A stretch of DNA of 64,000 bases from SAR202 cluster bacterium AD-804-J14_MRT_500m (GTDB lineage: Bacteria; Chloroflexota; Dehalococcoidia; UBA3495; GCA-2712585): contig VEXF01000006.1 of the NCBI GenBank assembly GCA_009391275.1, forward strand, positions 1 to 64,000, read 5' to 3'. The position numbers and the translations under genes were made by a program. The notes under the pieces were generated by a model that was not told the DNA's origin, searched no databases, and worked only from the letters and a program-made list of their open reading frames with translations. Positions 9,314 to 18,472 of the stretch are shown piece by piece (positions within the stretch are counted from its first letter, which is position 1; each line of letters starts with the position of its first letter).

Positions 9314-11770
9314 TTACAAAACGCTTACAGGGTCAATATCTATGCTCCATCCTCTCGAAAGACTTACTTCCGATAGCAATACGTGAAGTTCTCTTCCACG
9401 AAGTAAAATATTCCAGCGGTAACGACCTCTGATTCTCAGTGGGTGACCGGGAGCCGGACCGATGACGTCAAGATAGGCCAGGCCCCGAGCAAATATAGTT
9501 TCTTTTAGTACCGTCGCAAGTTTAGTCGCCTCTGTCCGACAAGCTTCATCGTTCGTATGAAGGAATGTCAACTTTGCCAAGCGATTTATCGGAGGAGTCC
9601 CATGTTCTCGCCGAAACGTCATTTCCTTGTTGTAGAGTGAAAGATAATCTTGTCTGGAGGCGGCCTCTATCGCATAATTGTCTGGATCGTAGGTTTGTAT
9701 GATCACCTGACCAGGAATAGACCCTCGGCCTGCACGTCCCGCAACCTGACACAACAACTGAAAAGCCCTTTCTCCTGCCCTGAAATCTGGTAAATGCAAC
9801 CCCACATCAGCCAAGACCACACCAACCAAACTTACATTGGGTACATGCAAACCTTTAGCTACCATCTGGGTCCCAACTACTACCTGAGCCATCCCGCTTG
9901 AAAATGAGTCCATTAATTCACGGTGGCCTCCTACAGCCGCAGTCGTATCACTGTCCCATCTGATGGTCGACACTGACGGTAGTCTATATTTCACATCTTC
10001 GATTACCTTTTGGGTTCCCAGTCCCAGATATCTGATTCGCGTACTTGAACACTCCGAGCAGTCACTCGGCACCGGGCCACGACGGTTGCACAGATGGCAG
10101 ACCAAATCACCGGACCTATGGAACGTCAAAGTCATCGAGCACCGTTTGCATTTCACTACATGTCCACAGTCGCGACATTGCACCAAGGTTGCAGCACCCC
10201 GTCGATTTAGAAACAAAATGGCCTGTTCTCCTCTCTTAACGCAACCTTCCAGAGAGTTCCACAATTCATCGCTAATTGGGCTACGATTCCCCTTTTTTAA
10301 TTCGTCTCGCATATCGACAATCTTAATTTGAGCCAGACCATCCGTGTTATCCAGATCTGCGATTGCGGAAGATGTGGTCTTCTGATCAGACGTAGTTGGT
10401 TTTATCCTTTTGGGCAAACGAAAAAGTCTATGACCCCCCTGTCGCGCTCTGAAATAGGTGACTACGTCTGGGGTAGCGCTACCCATCAACACTGGAATTT
10501 TCAACTGATTCCCTAGTTTCAAAGCCACATCCCGGGCATGATAATATGGAGCCACTTCCGCACTCTTATATGTCCATTCGTGCTCTTCATCCACGACGAT
10601 CAACCCAAGATTCTCTATTGGACTAAATAGAGCACTTCTGGGACCCACCACCACATCATAAGTTCCTTCCCACATTCGCCACCATGCGTCGAACCGTGCA
10701 CGTGGGCTAAGGGTTCCGTGGGTCATCACCACGCGCCCGGGGAACCGCTTATTAACCTGTTGTACCATCTGCGGCGTTAAGGAAATTTCTGGCACCAACA
10801 ATATAGCTCGGCGTCCTCTAGCAATACATCGTTCCAACGCCTGAAGATACACCTCAGTTTTCCCACTACCGGTAACACCATGCAGCAACAACGACTTCGG
10901 CCCTGGTTGCCGATCATCCAAAGCTTGTTCGACATATCTGACTGCTTCTGACTGGTGAGGTGTCAACTCAATTAATCGTTCGCCTGGTTGATAACACGAA
11001 TTTCTGTTTCCAGAGTCCTCTCTAACCGACTCGAAAGATAGTAATCCCTTCGACGCCAAACCGTTAACTACCGTTGCACCGAATCGTTTATTAACTTCCG
11101 GTAACGGCATACCAGAAGGTAAACCAATCAATTCATTAAAAAGTTCGGTCTGTCTTGGAGTTTTTTTGTCGGCCAATATCGTCAATTGACTGTCGCATTC
11201 CGGAAGTTGGAGTTGAATTTTAGTCCGATATTTGGGCGATGGCCTATCGACAGGCAGAATCCAACTGCGCGTTAAACATCCCCGGCGTACCAGCCTTGCA
11301 ATAGATCTAGACGCACCTTTCCCCAGAGACTTAACTAAAGTCCGCTCACTGATGTGGCCGGATTCAACAATACGGCGCCAGATCAACGCATCTGTTCTGG
11401 AGAGATCCAATTCAGGATCATAAACCTTTAGCGATCTGAGGGTTGCCGTCACTTTTCTTTTAAATCCCGGTGGCAAGAAAAGAGAAACGGCATCAAACAG
11501 AGAGCACAGGTAATATCGGCTTATCCATCGGGCCAGGCTCAGGCTGATGTCAAACACAAGCTTGGCCGGTTCGATCACCGCATCGACAAGCCGTGTTTGT
11601 TCCACCTGGGGTTCATCCGTAATTTTGAAAACGATTCCTTGCACCGGACGACGACCTAACGGCACCCAGACAAGCTGGCCAGGGACGCATTGAGCCGAAG
11701 CTGGGACACTGTAGGTTAGGGTTCGGTCGACGCCGATAGGAGCGTCTACCGCTACTTCAGCGTATCTCAT
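9314..11770 (-). CDS. priA: Primosomal protein N' (replication restart helicase PriA)
   Basis: An 818-residue superfamily 2 DNA helicase that recognises stalled forks and reloads the replicative helicase. Seen in order: N-terminal 3'-DNA-end binding domain starting MRYAEVAVDAPIGVDRTLTY, winged-helix region, Walker A GVTGSGKTEVYLQ, DEEH Walker B, the paired zinc-binding cysteines (CRDCGHVVKCKRC and CHLCNRRGPVPSDC), then helicase motifs GTQMVAKGLHVPNVSLVGVV and QVAGRAGRG. Length is within the family range. ATG start; def follows 73 bases downstream. Confidence 0.97.
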   Translation of the reverse strand: MRYAEVAVDAPIGVDRTLTYSVPASAQCVPGQLVWVPLGRRPVQGIVFKITDEPQVEQTRLVDAVIEPAKLVFDISLSLARWISRYYLCSLFDAVSLFLPPGFKRKVTATLRSLKVYDPELDLSRTDALIWRRIVESGHISERTLVKSLGKGASRSIARLVRRGCLTRSWILPVDRPSPKYRTKIQLQLPECDSQLTILADKKTPRQTELFNELIGLPSGMPLPEVNKRFGATVVNGLASKGLLSFESVREDSGNRNSCYQPGERLIELTPHQSEAVRYVEQALDDRQPGPKSLLLHGVTGSGKTEVYLQALERCIARGRRAILLVPEISLTPQMVQQVNKRFPGRVVMTHGTLSPRARFDAWWRMWEGTYDVVVGPRSALFSPIENLGLIVVDEEHEWTYKSAEVAPYYHARDVALKLGNQLKIPVLMGSATPDVVTYFRARQGGHRLFRLPKRIKPTTSDQKTTSSAIADLDNTDGLAQIKIVDMRDELKKGNRSPISDELWNSLEGCVKRGEQAILFLNRRGAATLVQCRDCGHVVKCKRCSMTLTFHRSGDLVCHLCNRRGPVPSDCSECSSTRIRYLGLGTQKVIEDVKYRLPSVSTIRWDSDTTAAVGGHRELMDSFSSGMAQVVVGTQMVAKGLHVPNVSLVGVVLADVGLHLPDFRAGERAFQLLCQVAGRAGRGSIPGQVIIQTYDPDNYAIEAASRQDYLSLYNKEMTFRREHGTPPINRLAKLTFLHTNDEACRTEATKLATVLKETIFARGLAYLDVIGPAPGHPLRIRGRYRWNILLRGRELHVLLSEVSLSRGWSIDIDPVSVL

Positions 11771-11810
11771 AACCTATAATATTTACGGTATCGTCGAGGG
11801 TCGCTTTCCG

Positions 11811-12155
11811 TTATCGCCGTGCTCTTTCTTTTATTCTGGCAGCTCTGCCAAACCGCCCTCTCAGATAATATAGCCTACCACGACGAACCTTTCCTCGACG
11901 TGTGACCTCTACTGAGTCAATCCGCGGTGAGTAAAGGGGGAACGTTCGTTCAATGCCAATGTTCTGGCTAATCCTACGCACCGTGAAGCTTGCCCCGGGA
12001 CCATTCCCTCGACGCTTAATCACGACCCCTTGAAACGCTTGAACCCGCTCACGTTCGCCTTCCCTAACACGGTAATTAACTTTTACGGAGTCTCCGGAAC
12101 GGAACTCTTGAATGTTGGGATTGCTATTGGTTTTTAACAGTTGATGGGCATCCAC
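11811..12155 (-). CDS. rplS: 50S ribosomal protein L19
   Basis: A 114-residue basic ribosomal protein of the 30S/50S interface. The conserved core is clear: [50 protein letters not shown], and a highly basic tail. Start is GTG, with AGAGGAG upstream; the downstream codons MDAHQLL match a normal L19 N-terminus. It follows trmD in the same direction, preserving the common trmD-rplS order. Confidence 0.97.
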   Translation of the reverse strand: MDAHQLLKTNSNPNIQEFRSGDSVKVNYRVREGERERVQAFQGVVIKRRGNGPGASFTVRRISQNIGIERTFPLYSPRIDSVEVTRRGKVRRGRLYYLRGRFGRAARIKERARR

Positions 12156-12259
12156 CGTTTAAGCTGCTCCTCTCTTTTGACACCCGTGTATTGTATATAG
12201 ACAAGGGGGGTGGCGACAAGATGCTGATTGTAATGATCAATTATCAAAAAAGTTTGTAG

Positions 12260-13015
12260 TTAGACTCCCGGTGGGATGTACCCTATAGTCTCGAGGTGTT
12301 CGAGATCTTCTTTTGATAACAATGCTTGATTCAACAGGTCAGGTCTTCGATCCAAAGTTCTCTCTAATGCCATCCGACGACGCCACCGATCTATCTCTCG
12401 ATGGTTCCCTGTAAGCAACACCTCTGGAACCTCCCATCCGCCGAACGACGCTGGCCTGGTATACACCGGGTGCTGCAATATGCCAGTAGTTATCGAATCT
12501 CCCTGAACACTAGATTCCGAACCTACCACGCCAGGTACCAGCCGCGCCACAGCATCAGCAAGGACCATTGCCGGCAACTCACCCCCTGTTAGCACATAAT
12601 CTCCTATACTGACGTCATCTGTGACCAGTCGTTCTCGTACTCTTTCATCAACACCCTCATAGCGCCCACATATAATTATAAGGTGTTTTTGAAGTGCCAA
12701 TTCTTGTGCCATTTTTTGGTCCAACACTTTACCTTGTGGAGAAGTCAATATAACCCTTGCCTTAGCCATTTCTAACTGCGTGAGTTCAGATAACACATCT
12801 TCGACGGCTGCGAATATGGGCTCCGCTTTCATGACCATTCCCCCACCGCCACCGAATTGATAGTCATCAGCCATACGGTGTCGGTCATAGGTGAAATCTC
12901 GGATATCATGAATTTTAAATTCGACGAGTCCGGATTGGGCTGCACGGCTGAGTATACTATGTCTAAATGGGCCATCAAACATCCCGGGGAAAAGGGTCAG
13001 GAAATGAAGTCGCAT
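12260..13015 (-). CDS. trmD: tRNA (guanine-N1-)-methyltransferase TrmD
   Basis: A 251-residue SPOUT-class methyltransferase that forms m1G37 in tRNAs and prevents +1 frameshifting. Diagnostic motifs: LTLFPGMFDGPFRHSILSRA at the N-terminus, DYQFGGGGGMVMKAEPIF, the trefoil-knot SAM site LIIICGRYEGVDERV and SIGDYVLTGGELPAMV, and the C-terminal HPVYTRPASFGGWEVPEVLLTGNH (first half quoted only in part). ATG start. It lies between a MogA-like gene and rplS, all on the minus strand. Confidence 0.97.
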   Translation of the reverse strand: MRLHFLTLFPGMFDGPFRHSILSRAAQSGLVEFKIHDIRDFTYDRHRMADDYQFGGGGGMVMKAEPIFAAVEDVLSELTQLEMAKARVILTSPQGKVLDQKMAQELALQKHLIIICGRYEGVDERVRERLVTDDVSIGDYVLTGGELPAMVLADAVARLVPGVVGSESSVQGDSITTGILQHPVYTRPASFGGWEVPEVLLTGNHREIDRWRRRMALERTLDRRPDLLNQALLSKEDLEHLETIGYIPPGV

Positions 13016-13033
13016 CGCTGATAACTCGGCTAT

Positions 13034-13528
13034 CTAATCCGATTCGGGATGCCCATCAGACTTCCCCCTGAGAAGATCTAACGAATGGGACAACACAGGA
13101 TTGATGACTGCGATACATTCCCGGACGGCCTTAGGGCTCCCAGGGAGTGTTACGATTAGAGTGTTCCCACGAATGCCAGCTACTGATCGGCTGATCATGG
13201 CCATCGGAGTTTTCTCGAGTGTTTCAGCACGCATTGCCTCGCAGAGGCCTGGAATTTGTTTCTCTACTACCGCTAAACAGGCCTCTGGAGTTACATCCGT
13301 GGGAGACAACCCAGTCCCACCAGTACTTACTATCAGATCTAGATTTAGATCGTCTGCCCATGTTTTAAACCGCTCTTCAATACGCCGCTGATCATCTGGG
13401 ATTACCTCATATACGACTCGATCGTACATGGGTGGACTCAATAAATCACTAATGGTTAGGCCAGACGTATCATCCCTCTGACCATAGAATCCACTGGTAC
13501 TTACAGTGAGAACGCCTAGCTTATACAT
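13034..13528 (-). CDS. MogA/MoaB-family molybdopterin biosynthesis protein
   Basis: A 164-residue MoCF-binding-fold protein. Visible: LGVLTVSTSGFYGQRDDTSG at the N-terminus, the conserved LIVSTGGTGLSPTDVTPEA ligand loop, and GNTLIVTLPGSPKAVREC near the end. This family adenylylates molybdopterin (MogA) or has a related role (MoaB); the two cannot be separated with confidence here. The gene is 18 bases upstream of trmD and probably co-transcribed, a purely positional link. ATG start. Confidence 0.9.
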   Translation of the reverse strand: MYKLGVLTVSTSGFYGQRDDTSGLTISDLLSPPMYDRVVYEVIPDDQRRIEERFKTWADDLNLDLIVSTGGTGLSPTDVTPEACLAVVEKQIPGLCEAMRAETLEKTPMAMISRSVAGIRGNTLIVTLPGSPKAVRECIAVINPVLSHSLDLLRGKSDGHPESD

Positions 13529-14087
13529 GAATGCTCTCCAATCAGAATGTTATCACAGCGACTCGATCACGAAAAGGTAAATCTGGTTTCTAACAGTCAC
13601 GACGTCACGGTATCAATTTTCCTTCTGTTGATCGGCTTGTCGTAATGCATATGTTGGCTTCTATCACTACTCAAATACATCAATTATGTTTGAAACTTTT
13701 TTGAGTTTTATTGCAATTACGGTATCAATTGGTTCGTTTTCTAATATACATTGATACAATACCTTGTATTTAACTCTATCGCATGCACAAGGTGTACAGA
13801 TTATCCACGGCGAACAAACGATAAAAACAACTTGTTTCTGTTCAAATATTATGTTAGGCTCCTTGCCAAGCTAGGCATACATAACCCGGCCTATCATGAG
13901 TCCGGCCGTTGTGTCTGCTACCAAAACTTCGGACGGGGTAAACTGTATATCCCGCTCGTCTTCTCGGGATACTACCTAATAGATCCCTCCGATCGCTAAA
14001 AGAGACGCATGCTCTCGCGACCACTGCACTGCTGTGTAGTTGTGGTAAGTAGTTCAGATTCGCCACTTCGAACTGGAGAAGGTCTAA
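13529..14087. other. 559-bp divergent intergenic region upstream of rsmH
   Basis: AT-rich region between divergent MogA-like and rsmH genes. It holds a 12-base direct repeat ACGGTATCAATT at 13607-13618 and 13719-13730 and a dyad at 13754-13769. No mraZ is present upstream of rsmH, although mraZ is its usual neighbour. Short frames in either direction (for example about 82 codons on plus from 13751) have no ribosome site or recognisable motifs and are not called. Confidence 0.4.
13754..13769. promoter_or_regulatory. Operator-like dyad ATACAA-tacc-TTGTAT
   Basis: A perfect 6+6 inverted repeat with a 4-base centre in the divergent region before rsmH. Size and symmetry fit a dimeric repressor site, but no regulator is identified. 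Confidence 0.25.
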
Positions 14088-15095
14088 TTGTTGTCTGTCG
14101 TAGATAAACCAGAGAATTTGATAGTAGGCAGCCTCCGTTGTCCTGCCAAAGACACGCAAGGAACCATCTATCACTCACCCGTTCTTGTGAATGAAGTGAT
14201 GAGTGGATTGGCGGTTGAACCAGGACGGGATTTTATAGATTGTACGGCAGGCGAAGGCGGTCACACTTCGTCCATACTTTGCGCAGCCTTGCCAAAGGGA
14301 CGAGTGTTGGCTATCGATTCGGATGCTACAGCGCTGGAAATTGCTTGTCGTAGATTAAGCGCCCACAAAAAGTCCTTACTACTCGTTCACAACAGTTACG
14401 CGAATATGGACACTGTGGCCCGCGACAACGGGTTCTCCCAAGTAGACGGTATACTAATGGATCTTGGTTTATCATCTCTCCAATTGGAAGGGTCTGGCCG
14501 TGGTTTCAGTTTTCTAAAAAATGAACCTTTAGATATGCGGTATGACTATTCCAAGGGAGCCACTGCGGCAGATTTGATAAATAATCTTCCAACTAATGAG
14601 CTGGCTGATTTAATTTGGATTTTAGGTCAAGAACGCAACTCTAGAGCGATCGCAAAGGCTATCTCTAATAACAGACCCATTACCACATCGGCAGAATTGG
14701 CAAGCGTCGTCGGTAAATTCGGACGGCGACGACGCCTAGGCATACATCCTGCTACTCGAACCTTTCAAGCACTTCGCATTGCCGTAAATAACGAGTTAGA
14801 AACAATTTCGGAAGGCCTGTCTAAGGCAATCACGTTGCTTAGACCCGGCGGTCGGCTCGTAGTGCTTAGCTACCATAGCTTGGAAGATCGAATTGTCAAA
14901 GATGCTATGAGGAACGAATCCAGGGAATGTATATGTCCTCCAGAAGCTATTACTTGCATCTGTACACACAAAGCTTCGATTCGCCGTATTAATCGCCGGG
15001 TGATTACTGCTTCTAAAGGGGAGCTGGATCATAATCCCAGAAGCCGCAGCGCACGCTTGCGTATAGCTGAACGATTGAACATGGAGACAACCTAG
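14088..15095 (+). CDS. rsmH: 16S rRNA (cytosine(1402)-N(4))-methyltransferase RsmH
   Basis: A 335-residue SAM-dependent enzyme that makes N4-methyl-C1402 in the ribosomal P site. Motifs: HSPVLVNEVM, DCTAGEGGHTSSIL (SAM loop), DGILMDLGLSSLQL, GFSFLKNEPLDMRYD, TFQALRIAVNNEL and the C-terminal VVLSYHSLEDRIVK. The start is TTG with GGAGAAGG five bases upstream. First gene of a reduced division cluster, followed by ftsA after 32 bases; the mraZ, ftsL, pbp and mur genes that usually surround it are absent. Confidence 0.96.
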   Translation: MLSVVDKPENLIVGSLRCPAKDTQGTIYHSPVLVNEVMSGLAVEPGRDFIDCTAGEGGHTSSILCAALPKGRVLAIDSDATALEIACRRLSAHKKSLLLVHNSYANMDTVARDNGFSQVDGILMDLGLSSLQLEGSGRGFSFLKNEPLDMRYDYSKGATAADLINNLPTNELADLIWILGQERNSRAIAKAISNNRPITTSAELASVVGKFGRRRRLGIHPATRTFQALRIAVNNELETISEGLSKAITLLRPGGRLVVLSYHSLEDRIVKDAMRNESRECICPPEAITCICTHKASIRRINRRVITASKGELDHNPRSRSARLRIAERLNMETT

Positions 15096-15127
15096 CTCGG
15101 CTAGGCAAGAAGAAAGGACGACAATCT

Positions 15128-16369
15128 ATGACTCGAGATATTTTTTACACCGGTATAGATATCGGGTCCAGCAAGGTGTGCGCCATCATATCCAGGGTAG
15201 GTCCAAGCGGAGAGCTTAAAATAATAGGTTCCGGCCTGTCACAAGCACAAGGGGTACAAAAAGGACGGATTGTTGACACCACTGAAGCACAGAAATCGGT
15301 TCAATCTGCCCTAGATATGGCCCATGAATCTCTTGGCAGTCACGTGCCTTGGACATATGTCAGTATTTCTGGAAATCACGTCACTAATCTACGGACATCT
15401 GGGCTTGTCCATCCCTCAACGCTCGATAAACAAGTGTCAGCAGATGACGTGGCCCGGCTTACCCGAAATTCATACCCTGAGGTTCCTCCGGATAAAGAAG
15501 TGATCCACGTTACTCCCGTTTCATATCTGGCCGACAATGACTACAGTGTGCGGGACCCCATCGGGATGTACGCTGATCAATTGCAAGTTGAATCGCATGT
15601 GGTATTGGGTGATCGCAGTGCTGTTAACGATACTATCAAAGTAGTAGAAGATTGCGGTATTCCCGTTAAGGGACTCGTATTAAGTCCTATTGCCTCAGCC
15701 GAAGCAGTTCTTACACAAGACGAAAAGGAACTCGGGGTAGTACTGGCCGATGTAGGAGCTGGAAGCACGGACATCGTAGTTTTCGAACGTGGGAGCCTTC
15801 TATACAATACTTCCATCCCAGTTGGGGGATCTCATCTGACCCGTGACCTTTCCATAGCCTACCGCATCCCATTCTACTCGGCCGAAGACCTCAAGCAAAA
15901 ATGGGGTCATGCGCTACCGGAATCGTTAGAGCGGGACGAAGAAGTTCTGCTCCCCGGTTTCCAGGGCCAACAGAGTCGGCTTAAACGACGTAGCGTTCTT
16001 TGCAAACCCTTGGTGGATAGGCTCCAAGAAACGTTAGCTCTGATCATGATCAAAGTCCAAGAAGCTGGGCTTCGACGCTTTCCTAAAGGAGGGCTAGTAC
16101 TAACCGGTGGTTCAGCCGAAATGCCTGGGATCGCTTCCATGGCACAACAAATCTTTGGTTGCGCAGTTCGGGTCGGCCGGCCACAGCCGGTTCAAGGGTT
16201 GTCCATTGAACAACAGCGTCCATCTTTCGCGACTGCTATAGGGCTCTTAATGTGGGGAATACGAAACTACGGTGAGGAACGTAATTATCGTAAAACTGAA
16301 AAGATTGCCTCTTCGGTACGGGCGCATAAACCACTCTTTCACCGGATAAAGGATGCCATTGCGGCCTAG
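15128..16369 (+). CDS. ftsA: Cell division protein FtsA
   Basis: A 413-residue actin-like ATPase that tethers FtsZ to the membrane. Seen: phosphate-1 loop YTGIDIGSSKVCAII, the 1C-domain segment with GRIVDTTEAQKSV, LADVGAGSTDIVVF (phosphate-2) and LVLTGGSAEMPG (adenosine motif). The end LFHRIKDAIAA is a short amphipathic stretch in the position of the membrane-targeting helix, but weaker than usual. ATG preceded by AAAGGA. The ftsZ start lies 40 bases after its stop. Confidence 0.93.
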   Translation: MTRDIFYTGIDIGSSKVCAIISRVGPSGELKIIGSGLSQAQGVQKGRIVDTTEAQKSVQSALDMAHESLGSHVPWTYVSISGNHVTNLRTSGLVHPSTLDKQVSADDVARLTRNSYPEVPPDKEVIHVTPVSYLADNDYSVRDPIGMYADQLQVESHVVLGDRSAVNDTIKVVEDCGIPVKGLVLSPIASAEAVLTQDEKELGVVLADVGAGSTDIVVFERGSLLYNTSIPVGGSHLTRDLSIAYRIPFYSAEDLKQKWGHALPESLERDEEVLLPGFQGQQSRLKRRSVLCKPLVDRLQETLALIMIKVQEAGLRRFPKGGLVLTGGSAEMPGIASMAQQIFGCAVRVGRPQPVQGLSIEQQRPSFATAIGLLMWGIRNYGEERNYRKTEKIASSVRAHKPLFHRIKDAIAA

Positions 16370-16409
16370 CAGGACTATTCAAAATTCCAATTTAAAGAAG
16401 GAGTATGCC

Positions 16410-17564
16410 ATGTTGCCTCGAGACCAGGAACCTTTCGACCCATTAACCAGCGGATCTATACCTCAAAACGACCTCAAGCCTTACGGTAATCCCGTGATTA
16501 AAGTGATAGGGGTTGGAGGAGGTGGAAGCAACGCAGTTAGCCGTATGTTCAAAGAAAAGATACCCGGAGTCGAGTACTACGCCGTCAACACTGACGCACA
16601 GCACCTAGCACGATCAGAAGTTTCCAATAGGCTGACCATAGGACAATCGCTGACCCGAGGCCTGGGAGCCGGTGGTAATCCCGACATTGGCCGTCAAGCT
16701 GCAGAGGAAAGCATAGAACAAATAGAACAGATGGTCGGGGGAGCCGACATGGTGTTTTTGGCAGCGGGTATGGGCGGGGGGACCGGTACAGGAGCAATCC
16801 CTATTATTGCTCAAACCGCCAAAGACGCAGGAGCTCTCACCGTAGCCGTTGTAAGTAAACCGTTCTCGTTTGAAGTAGCAACTCGCCGGAAGAACACGGA
16901 GGAAGGCCTCTCTCGTATCATAGACCATGTAGATACACTGATAACAATTCCCAATGATCGTCTCCTGCAACTAGAACACGCTCAAGAACATTCTAAGTCT
17001 TGGGACGACGCTTTAAGGCTGGCTGACTCTGTACTTCATCAGGGCATCCAAGCCGTAGCTGAGGTAGTTACCGTTCCCGGGGAAATTAACGTTGACTTTG
17101 CCGATGTCAAAGCAATCATGCACAACGCTGGTCCCGCATGGTTAGCAATTGGTAAAGGAAAAGGAGAAAACAGAGCAATTGACGCAGCTAAAATGGCCAC
17201 TAGAAGCCCATTGCTCGATATTTCTGTTGACGGGGCTAAGCGAATTCTGTTCGTTATGACAGGTGGACCCTCTTTGTCGCTAGTAGAACTACAACAAGCT
17301 TCGGAGGTCATGCATGAATTAGCCGATCCGGATGCTAACCTTATCTTCGGGACCGTAAAAGATCCAAAGATGGACGATGAAGTAAAAGTTACTCTAATCG
17401 CAGCATCCTTTCCGTTGGCTCAAGAGAACCTTATCCAGCGTCAGGATGAGCTGCGCCGATTACTTCGAGACACCGTCAGTCATACAGACAACGGTGACGA
17501 ATTAGATGTCCCGAGCTTTCTCCGGAAGGAAGCACTTTCTCGAACTGGAGGCTACTTCGGATAG
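16410..17564 (+). CDS. ftsZ: Cell division protein FtsZ
   Basis: A 384-residue tubulin-like GTPase that forms the division ring. Seen: IKVIGVGGGGSNAV (nucleotide base loop), the tubulin signature GMGGGTGTGAIP, the T7 synergy loop EINVDFADVKAIM with the catalytic Asp, and a C-terminal peptide LDVPSFLRKE, the part that binds FtsA and other partners. A longer in-frame start at 16353 would overlap ftsA; the ATG at 16410 is preferred because AAGAAGGAG lies six bases before it. The unstructured C-terminal linker is short. An intrinsic terminator follows at 17660. Confidence 0.97.
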   Translation: MLPRDQEPFDPLTSGSIPQNDLKPYGNPVIKVIGVGGGGSNAVSRMFKEKIPGVEYYAVNTDAQHLARSEVSNRLTIGQSLTRGLGAGGNPDIGRQAAEESIEQIEQMVGGADMVFLAAGMGGGTGTGAIPIIAQTAKDAGALTVAVVSKPFSFEVATRRKNTEEGLSRIIDHVDTLITIPNDRLLQLEHAQEHSKSWDDALRLADSVLHQGIQAVAEVVTVPGEINVDFADVKAIMHNAGPAWLAIGKGKGENRAIDAAKMATRSPLLDISVDGAKRILFVMTGGPSLSLVELQQASEVMHELADPDANLIFGTVKDPKMDDEVKVTLIAASFPLAQENLIQRQDELRRLLRDTVSHTDNGDELDVPSFLRKEALSRTGGYFG

Positions 17565-17659
17565 TCTGACAGCCTTCTTTTTTCATCAGAGTAATATTCT
17601 CGGACGCCAAGAAGACTAGTTTTCCTTTGACGGCAATCAAAGGCTCCGGGAACCTTTAT

Positions 17660-17690
17660 AAGGCCCCGATGGTGTCATCGGGGCCTTTCG
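17660..17690 (+). terminator. Rho-independent terminator after ftsZ
   Basis: Perfect 11-bp stem AAGGCCCCGAT / ATCGGGGCCTT with a 6-base loop, followed by a short T run. It closes the rsmH-ftsA-ftsZ transcript about 95 bases after the ftsZ stop. Confidence 0.85.
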
Positions 17691-17801
17691 ATTCCTCATC
17701 ACTTTCTGATTTAAGAAGACTACTTTGGTTGCATCTTTACAGATTCATAGAACTTTGGAATATATCTTTGTTATGGATCGAAAATATGCAAGAGACTAAT
17801 G

Positions 17802-17866
17802 TTGACTGTCCCTGCTTAGATACTATATATTGTGGGTCAAGGGCGCAGGTATACTAAATTTGGATG
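17802..17866 (+). promoter_or_regulatory. nrdR promoter with tandem NrdR boxes
   Basis: A promoter with -35 TTGACT (17802-17807) and -10 TATATA or TATATT (17824-17831) overlaps ATACTATATATTGTGG at 17820-17835, which matches 14 of 16 positions of the NrdR box consensus acaCwATATATwGTgt. A weaker partner, ATACTAAATTTGGATG, lies at 17851-17866 (about 9 of 16). The start-to-start distance is 31 bases, the helical phase expected for paired NrdR boxes. Suggests autorepression. Confidence 0.65.
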
Positions 17867-17884
17867 TAAATTGACACTCACTCG

Positions 17885-18421
17885 ATGCGTTGCCCATATT
17901 GCGACAGTTTGGATTCCAAGGTTACTGACTCCCGTTCTGCGGAGGAAGGAATACGACGCCGCAGAGAATGCGTCAAATGCGGGCTGCGTTTTACTACGTA
18001 CGAACGAGTACAAAACACAGCACTGCTTGTCGCGAAACGTGATGGTCGGCCACAGGAATTTGACCGTGAGAAACTCCTCGCTAGTATCACCATCGCCTGT
18101 GCTAAACGACCGATCCCCAACCACGAGATCGAGAAACTCGTCCAAGACATCGAACAAACTCTCCAAAGTTTGGGACGAGCAGAAATCCCGTCCGCCATCA
18201 TTGGCGAAATGGTTATGGACAGGCTCCGAACCATGGATCGAGTCGCGTATGTTCGTTGGGCCAGTGTATATCGAGGATTTCAAGACCTGGAAAGCTTCGA
18301 GGAAGTCGTGAAGGATCTAAAGCAGGGTCCTAAAATTGAACAGGATTCTGCTCAGCTTAGCCTTCTGGAGGACGATATCTCCAAAAAAATCGCGCCACGC
18401 ATTCGACGTCGCAGCAGATAA
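17885..18421 (+). CDS. nrdR: Transcriptional repressor NrdR
   Basis: A 178-residue zinc-ribbon/ATP-cone regulator of ribonucleotide reductase genes. The N-terminal zinc ribbon is intact: MRCPYCDS with its two Cys, then RRRECVKCGLRFTTYERV with the second pair. The ATP-cone follows (LVAKRDGRPQEFDREKL and onward to about residue 140). Slightly longer than the common 150-160 residues because of a charged tail ending RIRRRSR. ATG start about 50 bases after a promoter carrying NrdR boxes. The RNR gene nrdJ is two genes downstream. Confidence 0.96.
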   Translation: MRCPYCDSLDSKVTDSRSAEEGIRRRRECVKCGLRFTTYERVQNTALLVAKRDGRPQEFDREKLLASITIACAKRPIPNHEIEKLVQDIEQTLQSLGRAEIPSAIIGEMVMDRLRTMDRVAYVRWASVYRGFQDLESFEEVVKDLKQGPKIEQDSAQLSLLEDDISKKIAPRIRRRSR

Positions 18422-18472
18422 TTTCTTAGAGTAAAAATCAAGCCATTGAAAGAACAAGTTGAAGGAAGCGGA

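Noticed and set aside
13751..13999. 82-codon plus-strand frame and overlapping minus-strand frames upstream of rsmH
   Set aside because: No ribosome site or family motif; the region reads as regulatory DNA.
17627..17857. 76-codon frame after ftsZ
   Set aside because: It runs through the terminator hairpin and the nrdR promoter, with no recognisable protein pattern.
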